Shown here piece by piece: positions 22,440 through 34,074 of a stretch of DNA of 64,000 bases. The DNA is taken from NCBI RefSeq assembly GCF_012489685.1, contig NC_080046.1, positions 36,791,176-36,855,175 of the forward strand. The letters are read 5' to 3'. Made by a program: the position numbers and the translations under genes. How positions within the stretch are numbered: the stretch's first letter is position 1; each line of letters starts with the position of its first letter. This DNA comes from Lotus japonicus. Taxonomy: Eukaryota > Streptophyta > Magnoliopsida > Fabales > Fabaceae. The notes below the pieces were generated by a model. The model saw only the letters and a list, made by a program, of their open reading frames with translations, had not been told where the DNA came from and ran no database searches.

Positions 22440-23220
22440 AAATATGCTTCAAATGAGATTGCTTCAAGTTAGCTTCTCTAAATATATACTTCAAATGAAG
22501 ATGAGAAAACTGGTTAAATAAGCTTTTAATCTCTACAACCAAAGAAGCACGAGGATTGGATTCAAGGCATCCTTTAGCAAGTAGCCTGGTAGTCAATTCT
22601 GAATCTGATTCAACATGAAGTTTTTAGAAACCCCTGTGGCTAAAGCAATTTTTACACCATGCAGAGATCCCCAATGCTCAGCATTGAAGAATAGAGTAGT
22701 TCCTCAGATTATTGAGAAATCAACTAGGAAATTATCCTCATGGTTCCTTAAGACACCCCCACAAGTAGCATGATTAGAAAGAGAATAAGATCCATCAGTG
22801 TTAATTTTAGTCCAAGAATGCAAAGATGGACTCCTTCTTAACATAACAATTTTACAAACCCATGAATAGAGGAGCCTGAAGATGAACCCATTGCAGTAAG
22901 AGTAATATCATTTTTCAACTAGTTCAAAAAAAAATATCATTTTTCAACTTTCTAATTCTACTGCAGATTACATCTGAGGAATTCCCAATCTTATCAAAGA
23001 CTAGTTCATTCCTAGCTTTCCAAATAGCATCCAAAGAAACTCTAAAAATAATGCCCCAAAGTCACAGTAAAGTCATACTGATTTTGATTGGCAAGGTTTA
23101 CATGAGCCATAAATCTCTCCCCTCACTGAAGAAATTGCCAAGAAAACAGTGAGGAATTAAATTTAGCCCCATGGAAAAAACCCTTGTCAGCACATAAACC
23201 ATGTCTATCTTTTCCCATGA
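22440..23220 (-). pseudogene. Degenerate LINE 3' fragment (zinc-finger linker and RNase H)
   Basis: Minus-strand translation in shifting frames gives a linker like DAIWKARNELVFDK (near 23000). An RNase H follows, with INTDGSYSLS, CGGVLRN and HGVKIALATG (about 22650-22800), and then KSLFNQFSHLHLKYIFREAN near 22500. Several frameshifts and stops make it non-functional. It directly follows the 3' end of the asparagine synthetase gene, so that gene's transcripts could read into it. Confidence 0.7.
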
Positions 23221-23229
23221 AAAAATTTG

Positions 23230-25092
23230 GAGTGAATCACCATTTTGGTCCCTAATAATGTTGAGACCGGTCATAGTAGTCCCTTGAACTCAGAAATGGT
23301 TCAAAAAATCCCTGAAAGTGTTGACGTCGATCATAGTAGTCTCTATATAAGTTTAGCCGTTAGTCCCTTGGACGGAAAATGTCCATGTGTCAAGTTATGT
23401 GCCACGTGGGTTTCAATTTGGTCCCCAACATTATCAATTTAGTCCCTATGGTTAAAAAAATCAATTAAAAAAAAACTAAAAAAAAGCAATTATCCTCTCC
23501 ATAGCCATCATTATCCTCTTTCTTTCTTCCCAGCAACATCAACCTCCATAGCCGATCATTATCCTCTCCATCTTCATCAAAAAAAACTCTAGGGTTCTTC
23601 CTATGCAGCAAAATCTTTGGTGTTCATGAAGCTTTTCCCAACCCCATTGCTATCAAAACACATCTCCCAACCTTCAAAAACCCCAACCCCATCACTGAAA
23701 ACCCTTTTCCCCCAAATCTGGTGAGTAACTCAGAAATTTCTCAACAGAACCCAGAAAATGTTTAATGGAAACAAAGTAAACCCCAAGAGGAGTAGAAATC
23801 AGAGAGAAACAACGACGAAACCCAAACCCCAAATTCATCAACCCAAAATCAGAGAGAAACACAGTCCCTCCATATTTGCTTCTTTCCTGCTTGTGGACAA
23901 GATGCATAACACCTGTGTTTAGCCTTCAAATATTGCAAATTATAGGTTCGAAAGACAGATTGACATAAGATATCATTGTTTTTATCAAATAAACAAACAG
24001 AGAACTGCTAGAAAGTATTAGAATGATTGAGGCTAACCCCTGCAAAGTATCTAAGGACTTCAACTCATTAAATTCAAAGAGATTAATTATCTTATAGTGT
24101 AATCTATAAGTTATGTATCAGAAGATTAAACAATTGTGAAAAATGAAAGCAGCAACAAAAGGGCCTGATGTCTAAACAAGTTTAGTAATGATTGCCTAAG
24201 ATGAATTCATAACATACAGTTAGCCTTTCTCCTTTCTATACAGATAGCTTCCAACAGTGATAGTATATCCCTTTAAATCTAATGAAACGGCAACATGCAA
24301 ACACAAAACATTATTTCAATTGTTGAGTTCAATACTTGCCGGAACCGATTCTGTTGAAGGCGAAATATAGCATCATCATCATGTGGAAGATGTGGTCGAG
24401 AGCTTCGCGAAATTGGCTTCCTTTTTCAGAGAAGCTCGTCGGCGGTGGCGGTCGTAGGAGTCACGGCAGCCGATCATCAAATTGGTTGAGGGGTTTCGAA
24501 GCTGGATTCGAGGGGAGTCCATTCGTGGTGTTATTTTCGTCATTGGCATCAGAATCGAGTACAGAGGTGGCAGCGGTGGGGGCTCCGTTTCTCCTCTGTT
24601 CTACGTCGCTTCTTATCGTTCCTGAAGGTGGTGGTTCTCGCGCTGGGCCAACAAGAGAGATGGTGGAGGCTGTGCGTGAAGGAGGAGGCATAAGGTGGGG
24701 GCAGCATGTTCTTGAGGAGGCATAAGGTTTTGGTTGTTCTTGAGGTTGAAGATAAGGTGAAGAGGAGGATCAGTAATTAATATTTTGTTATTTTTTAATT
24801 TTAATTAAATTTAATTAGGATTTTCTATTTTTATTTTCTTAACTTATAACTTTAATTAAATTTAATTATTTGTTAGGGACTAAATTGATAATGTCGGGGA
24901 TTAAATTGAAACCTACGTGGCACATATCGTGACACATGGGCATTTTCCGTCTCAGGGACTAACGGCCAAATATAGATAGGGACTACTATAACCGACGTCA
25001 ACACTTTCAGGTCTTTTTTAAACCATTTCTGAGTTCAAGGGACTACTATGACCGACCCCAACATTATTAAGGACCAAAATGGTGATTCACTC
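23230..25092. mobile_element. Mutator-like element (MULE) with long TIRs and 9-bp TSD
   Basis: Terminal inverted repeats of about 218 bp (23230-23447 and 24874-25092) start GAGTGAATCACCATTTTGG at each end. A perfect 9-bp duplication, AAAAATTTG, flanks the element at 23221-23229 and 25093-25101. Long TIRs and a 9-bp duplication are the standard marks of Mutator-like elements. No transposase motif is present, so it is non-autonomous. The 1.4-kb interior is not repeat-like and includes a GC-rich stretch (about 24340-24730), which may be captured host sequence. Confidence 0.85.
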
Positions 25093-25101
25093 AAAAATTT
25101 G

Positions 25102-25312
25102 AGAATATTAGATTAATAATAATATACATAAAAATATAGTAATTTTGAATTTTTTAATCTTATCAATTTGAGAAGAAATATTGGGGATTGTGTTGCCATT
25201 TTTCACATATTCACTAATACTCTTTACCAACTTTAATCTATCTCGCTTTTTCAATTTTAAATATTTTTATTTTAGGGTAAAATTGCCATTTTAAACAAGG
25301 GTAATCTTATCT
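25102..25312. other. AT-rich spacer between MULE and LINE
   Basis: Short AT-rich stretch. Nothing else recognised. Confidence 0.4.
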
Positions 25313-27115
25313 CTTTTTTTTTTTTTGGTTACAATGAAGGGCTAAGCCCCAAACAAAAACAGGCCCTAACTAAGAACCACACTAGGATTCAAGGCTTCCG
25401 GGGAATCATAAGCTAACAAACGATGGCAGTCTCGTATAGGAAATTCCAGATGGCGAACTCCTGGCGGGGAATCAAGCGCCACATGGGCCAGGTAATCAGC
25501 TATGGCATTACCCTCTCGGTAAACATGTTGGAATCTCATGCTACCATGAGCATCTCGTAGATGAAGCACTCCCTAGATGATAGCAGCATATGGATGCTCT
25601 TCCTGAGGAATATCAATGCTTTGAATTACCTCCAAAGAGTCAGACTCTATCACCACGTTTGGAAAATCCAAGCTCATCACCATTTCCACTGTTGTAGCCA
25701 CTGCAGTAAGCTCTGCGAAAAAACTGTTGTGCAGCGCCAGCACTCCCAGGTTATGGCAAAACCCTCTCACCCACTTCCCATTCGAGTCCCTAATCACTCC
25801 TCCACACCCGGTAGCTCGATCAACTGTAATTGCTCCGTCCACATTCACCTTGATCCACCCATCATCTGGTTTCACCCAGGTTCCAGGTCCCCCTGATCTC
25901 ATACCCCCATCAAAAGTATTTCTCCGCCCGCCTGGAAGAGCTGTACTCCATGCGATCGTTTTTTCCACCTCCTGTTCCATGCCCAACGCTCGGATGAACC
26001 CCCAAATCCTTGTGACAGTAGGCTCGACCCTTGAGAAGACCCAATCATTCCTCAACCGCCAAATGGACCAAATTGCGGTAGCAAAGAACCTAGGCCAGTC
26101 AAGTGAGGAGGAAGTGTTGGTAGAGTCGCAGATGTTAGCAACAATCCACTCATTCCAATTCATAGAGAAGAACTCCTGGTTCAGTCCAGTACCCTGCTAA
26201 CCTCTCCAGAAACCCGCCACGACACTGCAGTCCCGAAAGGCATGCGTATAATCTTCACGGTGAGACAAGCACTGAGAGCAAGTATATGAGTATGTCATGT
26301 GCCTTTGCACCCTCAAGTCGTTTGTGAGAACACCGTTGTTCAACAGCTTCCAGAGAAAAACCCGAACTCTCTGAGGACCCTTCAAACGCCACACCGCCTT
26401 CCAGATTGGATGGCCCTAGACTTGCTCCTTACCCTCAGCAACGATTCTGCGCGCTGATAGAAAACTCGCCAGACGAATTCTCAACCCAAAAAACTCTATC
26501 ACCGCCCTTAGAAGGCTTTGGAGTTGTTGAGCTAAGAATTTCGTTAATGTACGTGCAAGGAAGATAGTTAGAAAAAAGAAAAAGCTTCCATCCTCTCCCT
26601 TCTTCAAGAAGTGAGACACAGGGAGGTCAAGGATCTCCAACGGAACCTCAAGGACACCGACATCTTTCAGAATATGGCCTGACATGAGCCAGCGATCACT
26701 CCAAAAACGCATAACATTCCCATCTCCTAATCTCCAAGCTAAACCCTTACTCAAAGGTTCCCAAGTTTTCCTAATCCCCTGCCAAACCAAAGATTCCCGA
26801 TTCTTCTTTCTCACCAACGGAATCAAACCCTCCCCACATTCATACTTCCCTCGCAGCACCCTCACCCATAAGGATCCTGGCTTGTAAATCAAACCCCACC
26901 CAAGCTTCATGATTAACGCTTGGTTAGCATCAAACATCCTCCTAAAGCCCAAACCCCCTTCGTTCTTGGGTTTACAAATCACGCTCCATCCCACTTGACT
27001 AACCTTACGCACCCCTTCCTCCTTACCCTAAATGAACCCTCTTTGCAATTGGTCCAGCTTGTCAGAAACACCTTTGGGCAGCAACATCCAAATGAAATAA
27101 TTGATAAAAAAAACA
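25313..27115 (-). mobile_element. 5'-truncated L1-type LINE, 3' half of ORF2
   Basis: On the minus strand the order is the end of the RT (GWSVICKPKNEGGLGFRRM, about 26990), the RT-linked zinc-binding region (FLWKLLNNGVLTNDLRVQRH, then C-x2-C and H/C residues, about 26390-26200), RNase H (KVNVDGA, CGGVIRD, AELTAVAT, ESDSLEVIQ, about 25870-25590), a short tail and an A-run (T-run at 25314-25328 on plus). The 3' end reads CATTGTAACC before the A-run. Frame breaks near 26196, 26400 and 25570 make it non-functional. No target duplication was found. Confidence 0.85.
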
Positions 27116-27584
27116 AATGAAATGAGACAGAATCCACCTCGTACTTTCTCTTCTCTTTTTTCTCTATTTCAATTTTAACTTTGTAAAATCTACCATTTTT
27201 CTTGCAAATTTCTCTTTACTCATTCTGTCTCTCTCTTTTTTCGATCTTTCATGACCTCCAAACAGAGCACAAGTTCCGGAATTCAATACTAATAATTATA
27301 TACTACATTAAGACTAAGTTCATAAATTTTCCACATTCTCACTATCATAGAACTTATACACTTTCTACCACCAGACACGTAGATCAATTAGCATTAGGTT
27401 GTTCTGGTTTAAGCACTTGATAGGGATAGTTTTATCGTCCATACAAATCATATCCAACCTAACATGATTGCATTAGTAGAGGTAACGTTATACTACAATT
27501 ATTAATTAATGTTTACCCATAATTAACTTTATGGTTTTCCAATTAATGCTTGCAGTGAGTTTTAAAGCATGCACATTTTTAATT
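27116..27584. other. AT-rich intergenic stretch
   Basis: No gene or structured repeat was recognised. Confidence 0.4.
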
Positions 27585-27984
27585 AAGGCTTAATTGCACT
27601 TTTGGTCACCCAACTTTGTCCTTTATGCGAAAACCGTCCCCCAACTAAGAAATTAGCAAAAGCATCCTCAAAGTTACCCTTCGTGAACACATTTGGTCCC
27701 TTTAGTATTTTTCATCCAAAATCTAACGGTTTGAGGGACCAAAAGTGCAATTAAGTCTACTTCCTCACCATCGTGACCTGCACTTTTGGTCCCCAATTTT
27801 CCATTTCGTCGCCTTAAATGCACTTTTGATCCTCAAACCGTTAGATTTTGGATGGAAAATACTAGAGGGACCAAATGTTTTAACGGAGGGTAACTTCGAG
27901 GATGCTTTTTGCAAATTTCTTAGTTGGAGGACGGTTTTTACAGAAAGGATAAAGTTAGGGGGACCAAAAGTGCAATTAAGCCTT
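27585..27984. mobile_element. Foldback/MITE-like element of 400 bp
   Basis: The two halves (each about 180-190 bp) are imperfect inverted copies. The ends AAGGCTTAATTGCACTTTTG and the inverse match, so the whole element can form one long hairpin with a short loop near 27770. TAATT flanks both ends as a possible 5-bp target duplication. No coding capacity. Confidence 0.75.
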
Positions 27985-28542
27985 TAATTAATATAAGGTT
28001 AAATCTCTTTTTTGTTCATAGAATTAGGGGAGAACTAAATTGAATTTATCTAAAAATCTCATAACTTTTAGTCCCCAATATTAATGAAATGGTTGGGTAA
28101 AAGTAGTCATTAGATTCATTTTGTGTACTGCTACTAAAAAGAATAATAAATAATTTGTAGCGGTTAAAAATTGCCACTTATATAAAATCGTCGCAAAAAG
28201 TACAATAGGGACTAACTTCACCTATTTCAATAATGTTGAAGACTGATAGCTAACAAGAATTCCCATAATATTTTTTTCTTCCAAAAAAAAAAATGCTCGC
28301 ACCCAAAAAGCACAATCAAAGATAAGAAACACTCTAAGTCAATGTTAAAGTCAAAGAGTGTTTAAAAAAAGTAAAAGAGACCGTTGAATAAAAAAACTCA
28401 ACAATGTATATACTTATCTCCAACCAACATTAATATATTTAATCTTCTCTTTCTTTTGCATTAAAGATTCACTTACTTTGTACTTTTATCTCTGTATTTT
28501 TTCTTTCTTTTTATGTCACATATTATATGTATCACATAAGCG
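27985..28542. other. AT-rich intergenic stretch before the LINE
   Basis: Nothing coding was recognised. The last part may include the 5' UTR of the LINE that becomes recognisable at 28543. Confidence 0.4.
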
Positions 28543-29037
28543 ATGAGGTGGAGAGAGAAAGCTAGAGAGAGAGTGGGAGCTAGAAAGTTAGGGAAGGGAG
28601 AAACACATAGGGTTGGTGAGGATGCAGGTGGGGACTGGAAGACGGTGTATGGCAGGAGGAAAGGAAACATCACGACGTACTTCTTCTCTCGCTTCCATGA
28701 TAACTTTGGGGAGGAAGCGATGTGGCGGATCTTCCAACTTTATGCAAGGGTGTGGGAAGTTTTTATACCGTCAAGAAGGGACAAGAGGGGTCACAGGTTT
28801 GGCTTCGTACGCTTTGCTGACGTGAAGGAGCCGCAGAACCTTGAACAGAGGCTGGGTCAGATTGTGATTGGTGCAACAAAGGTTCAGGTGAACTTGGCCA
28901 AATATGTAGAGTCGGGGAGACAGCTAACGGGGGGAGATCAATGACTCATACGAGGAAGATAAACCAAAAAGGTCGTTGGAGTGGGGTGGTAGCGACTCAC
29001 AAACCACTGGCCAAAGGGATGCGTCACAAATCATATG
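28543..29037 (+). pseudogene. LINE ORF1, 5' part: RRM domain (left half of the interrupted L1)
   Basis: The frame encodes a plant L1 ORF1 RRM: TTYFFSRFHDNFGEEAMWRI then RVWEVFIPSRRDKRGHRFGF (RNP-like GFVRF), about 28660-28815. The frame stops at 28942. A different frame continues to MRHKSY at the junction with the 29038 insertion and joins the sequence resuming at 39485 (the usual SYAQAV region). The TSD ATATG (29033-29037, 39485-39489) proves that both halves belong to one LINE. Confidence 0.8.
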
Positions 29038-32000
29038 TGTAACACCCCGATTTCGGTGGCGTCACTTTAGTAACCAAAAGTAAACTTAATGCGGAAAAAC
29101 GTGAAATATTTTTTTTTCGATAATAACTAAGACAAGACTGAATTAAATAAAACCCAACAATAACAATAATCAGAACTAATATACAATATATAAACAGCCC
29201 CCGCTGTAGTAGTAACCTCGTCACGAGTAAACCTCCAGTGACGGAAAGAAAAGTGTAACGCCCGAAGGCAATATATACAAACCAAAAGAAAAGGGTGAAA
29301 ATAAGACCATCCCTCAAAACTGAGAATCAGCTGACCCAATGGCCTGAAAATAAGACCTCCTAAGTCCAACCAACTCTCTGTGATTCCCGTAAGGAAACCA
29401 CACAAAAAGCTATAGGCGGATCTACCCTGTCCCCTAGGTAACAAATGAAGCAAGACTGTCAGAGCTAAAACTCTACTCCTACACTAATCCTAACTCGAGG
29501 AGCTCATACCAACACTCAAAACTATGTGCTAGCATGATCGTCGTCTGAATCAGAATCCAGAACGACCTAGTCTATGTACACCATCCGTCCTCCTCTCGCT
29601 ACCGCGATACGCTCCAGTTCCCGCATCTCAACCCTAGTTCCTCCCGAAGGATGAACCATCATGAATCAGCCCGCCAAAGACATCTGACAAAGGGCGTTTG
29701 TTCGCCAAAGCACACACAGAAGACGCGAGGGTCAACTCCAAAGAATTATGTAAATAATAGCACCAATAAATATAAATAAGACAATAGCCACTTAGGCTTA
29801 TAACTAGGGATAACATCCTAGGGTTGCATATTTCCACAAAGAATATAACGACTGTAAATCACAGTTAACATGCATCAAGTAGAACTAACAAGTATCAAAC
29901 ACACTCATCAACTATGTCAGTATGCATGTTGCATGAAATGATATGCAGGTTAACCCAGTCAACCAATATGCAATCCGGAACGGATGGACATCAACGGATC
30001 AGCCCTTCACCAGCCACGGTGGTGCCATTTCGGCCCGCGTGCCTCTTACACCACACAAAGGTATGGACAGCAACGAGTCAATCCTAGCACCAGCAACGGT
30101 GGGACCATTTCCGCTCGCGTGCCTCTGGGATGGACATCAACGGATCAATCCTAGCACCAGCAACGGTGGGACCATTTCTGCCCGCGTGTCTCTTACACCA
30201 AACCAAGGTAGCCAGATCAGCCATAACACGTAGGTCTGCCATTTCGGTCTGCTACTAAGAGTCACCTAGCAGCGCTCTTACGCGGAAATCCCGGTCTTAT
30301 AACCATTTTGGAATCCGCCGTGGTCCGGTATCTCGCCGTGTTTAAACCACTTAATGAGTGCATGCAATGCAGTGATTAGCCAAACAACGTCTCCGATCTC
30401 ACTCGACACGTCGCCACGTGTTCTAGGTAAATTAAAGTTTCTAAAAGCTTACCCTAAGGTAAAGTCGATTCTGCGACAAAATACAATAATCATAAAATGA
30501 GTGCAACCACTCACGATGACTCTTCGGGTCATCAATACTCTCACGAAGTCTCACGCTTCAGTGAAGTTTCATGCTCTCACAAGGTCTCACGCCTCAGTGG
30601 AGTTCCATGCTTTCCACAAGGTCTCACGCCTCAGTGGAGTATCACGCATTCACAAGGTCTCACGCCTCAGTGAAGCTTCTCGGCTCATCCCTTGGATGGC
30701 TAACAAACTGCTCAACGAGCGAAGGAGTACCAACATACTCAGAACTTACCAAACTCCTCAACACTTGGATCCGACGACACTCCTCGTTTTTCCAAAACTA
30801 TGATTTGACTTCCAATGCCTTCCTTCGAGGTTGTTATCATTACTTAAAGATTTTGAGGTTATTTAAGGTCTTATGAATTTTCTTTATAAAATAGATTCCA
30901 TTTCGTCTTATCGCAAGTCTTATACATTTGCAGGATCTCCCAATCCCAAGTCGCTTCCAGAGGATGTCTCGATCCACTAAACAAAATTAAGGCCCGAACC
31001 TCGTTCGTCCTATCAAACTTTCTCAAAACTCTCAAAATAAAACCGGCATGACCTGCCCGCTATTCTCACCATTCAGAATCTCAGATTCCAGTGCAGAGCA
31101 TATTTAAATCATCACAATCAACCACATGTCATATATCAATAAATCGCATCATAAACACTTAGCACTTAGCATATAAAGCATGCACCACACATCCTAGATT
31201 ACCCACATAGCACATAGCATGTAAGACAATCTCAAAAACATTCAGTAGATGAACCATCTACATTGTCAGCCGAAGCCTCAGAAAACATTTTCCAATCACA
31301 CACAATTCCAGTGCATAAACAGTAAACAATGTCGAAACATCGACCCTAAGCATTAACTAGAGATTCAGTGAGAAGCCCTCACCTGTAGATTCTCCAGGAC
31401 GATCTCCTAACACTCGTTCACAATCAAAGGCTTGCTCCTCTGGGAATTCCTCAAAATCACCTTTAGAGCAAAACCACAGAAATACTATCAGAAGTTATCG
31501 ATACTTACTAAGGTTACTCGAAGTAATCTATACTCTAAGGTACGATAATCTAGCGCGAAAGACAAGTTTTCGGAAAAGGAAATTTTCCTCCTCCCCCTTA
31601 ATAGGGCTCGGCCACTTTGGTTAATTATGGGGCTCGATTTTTCTTCGATCAAACTTGGTTCCTATGCTTTCATAAGCCGTAACTAAGGGTATTCTGAACT
31701 CGGAAAAATTATCGGATCAAAAACTGTCGCAGGGGTATTTTGGTCATGATTTTTAACTTAGGATTTTCAAAACTGAAATCCCAAAAATAAAATTTTGCAG
31801 GGACGTCACCAACGACGTTTATGACAACTAATCCTACTAGCACTAAGCTAAGGCGATAGTTTTCAGCCTAAAGGTTGAAGCTTTACTTCAAAAACTCCAA
31901 AAATGGGTATTTTAGGCTAAAATTGATTCCGGCGGAATTCCGGCGACATAACGGAAAATCTAACCCGGCAGAAGTGATCTTGGGCGCATAAGGAAGAGGT

Positions 32001-32975
32001 TTAGAATCAGAAATGAAAGATTTAGGATAGTTTTGCAAAAACCCATAAACTATCCACTCAGAAAACTCTACAGAAAAGCTATGGAAAAAGCGATAAGAGG
32101 TAAGGATTAGCGACTATACCTCGAAACCTTGAAGCAGCAACTGATTAATCAACGATCAAGCAAGGATTGAACAAAATCTCTTCTCCTCCTCTCCTTAGCA
32201 AACTCGCGGCCTCCTTGGGAAGAAATGGGTAAGATATTTGTTTTTTTCTCATTTCTTGGCTATATATAGAGGTTGGAAATTCGCGGGAAAATGAAAGTTT
32301 CGCGAATCTGATTTTTCCGGCATCATTCTCCGTGAATTAATAGATATGTTTTGGCAAAAGAATTCCAAAACTATAAAGAGGTCTCCTTGTATTTTTGGCA
32401 ACTAATGCATAGTCGGTATAAAACTATTTTACCCGATAATTTGCTTTTTGCATCGAAAGTCGGAATAGAAAACTTCCTTCGGAAGAAAGATTGAAATCAT
32501 CAAGAGAAATGGGTGTACGCGTGTAGAATATTCATTTGAAGCTCTGAATAGATAAAGTCCCCATTGTCGAGAAATTCTAGGGTTTTGAAATACCAGGGAT
32601 TCGGTTTCGGCAAACTTCCGATGATTGGAATCGGACGTTCGTAGATCCTAGAGTTTCGCCTCGAAACGATTGTGATATATGGAAAAAGAGAAGTTCTAAC
32701 ATTTCTCTGAAGATTTTTGGAATTAACTTCCGTCGTGCCTAAAAGTGAAAATCAGCTATATACTAGGGTTTCTGACCTAGGTTTAAGCGTATAACGATCG
32801 TGCTATAACTTTTATCGATCATGATGTAATCCTTTGACTTTTCCTGAACTTTCTCCTTCATAAATTTATTTCATTTGGTAAACTCTAGTTCAGGTTTCCC
32901 TTCACAATACATCAACCCTAATCGTAAATGGAAATCTCTTCCACTGATCCTAAGCTTAAAATCTTGGGTCTTACA
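29038..32975 (-). repeat. 3' LTR (element orientation) of Gag-only copy 1
   Basis: Plus strand begins TGTAACACCCCGATT and ends GGGTCTTACA. It carries the GTCTCACGCCTCAGTG minisatellite (about 30540-30680) and a TATATATA box near 32262. Confidence 0.9.
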
Positions 32976-32992
32976 TTACTACCCTCCAAAAA
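32976..32992 (-). promoter_or_regulatory. Polypurine tract of Gag-only copy 1
   Basis: On the minus strand CTTTTTGGAGGGTAGTAA directly precedes the LTR start TGTAAGACC. The equivalent tract in copy 2 is at 52282-52298. Confidence 0.65.
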
Positions 32993-34074
32993 GAAAGTTT
33001 CGTCCTCGAAACTTAGGGTTCAGTAAAAGCTCTGAGTATTATTCCTTAATCTTTTCCTCTAACTCTCACATAACACCGTCCGTGTCTTTATTCCAAATAA
33101 TTTTCACTAAAACACTCTGCTTTCCCTTCGATTGTTTCACTCTTCTAGTCCCAATGTTGACCAACGGCGTCTCAACAGACATATCATCTTTCAACTTGCC
33201 GAGGTTTAACTACAATCCTCAATGATACCACCACTAAAACTCTTACTCGAATATGATCTCCAGCTTCTGAAGTCAATCTTTACCCTAAGATTCTCATTCC
33301 ACATAGCAAAATTCACTCGCTAATCTCTAGCTCGTATCACCAAAATCCATAACAAGTTTCATTCACTCTTAGACTTTAAGCAACTTGTCCAAATATGACA
33401 ACCTCAAGTGTTCATCTTAATACTAACACTTCCCTTTTCTGTAACTTGATCACCATCTCGTCAATCAACTTCTTAATCTCTCTATCAAATTCTAACCAAC
33501 TTCGAGTCCTAGAAACTTAAGACAACAGTTCATAGACTTAAAACCTGAACCTTCACCAAGTTTGGACCTCTAATGTCCGTTAATTCTTCAATGCTTCCTA
33601 AATGAATATCCTTTTCTTCAAACTATATCTCCTTCGCAAGAGAACTTATACTTAATGCGAACTTTTTCCTCCCAGCCCGACTAATCCTCGATCCAATCAA
33701 GTTAATCTTACCAATCCTTCTATCAAAGTCCATAGCCAGCTCTGATTCCGAATATCACCCCCTCAATATTAAGTTGATCAAGCCTAATACATCGAAGGTG
33801 AAATTTAGAAAAACCCACTGGAACAGTCAATGAGTTCCTATCATCCAATAGTCACAATTATCCTGACCTCACATCCTCAACGATTCCGCTACGGAACTAC
33901 ACGCCCTCGACATCATACGTATACTATCCATAAGAAATCTCTATGAGATTCATTCTTCAGCTTCTAGCTTCCTTTTAAACGCATCGGTAGAAGACTACTT
34001 TCTAAGCTTAGCGTGTCATTCTAAACCTCGTATAACTTCTATAGCTAAAATACGAGCTACGGTCAAATAAGGTA
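32993..34074. other. Non-coding interior of Gag-only copy 1
   Basis: No pol motif was found in any frame. Much of it (about 33500-34050) is closely matched by copy 2 at about 53230-53800. It is therefore a fixed part of the family and not random decay of one copy. Confidence 0.65.

Noticed and set aside
24336..24725. 129-residue plus-strand ORF (and minus-strand ORF 24461-24691) inside the MULE
   Set aside because: No domain is recognised and both strands are open because of GC-rich composition. I keep it only as possible captured sequence.
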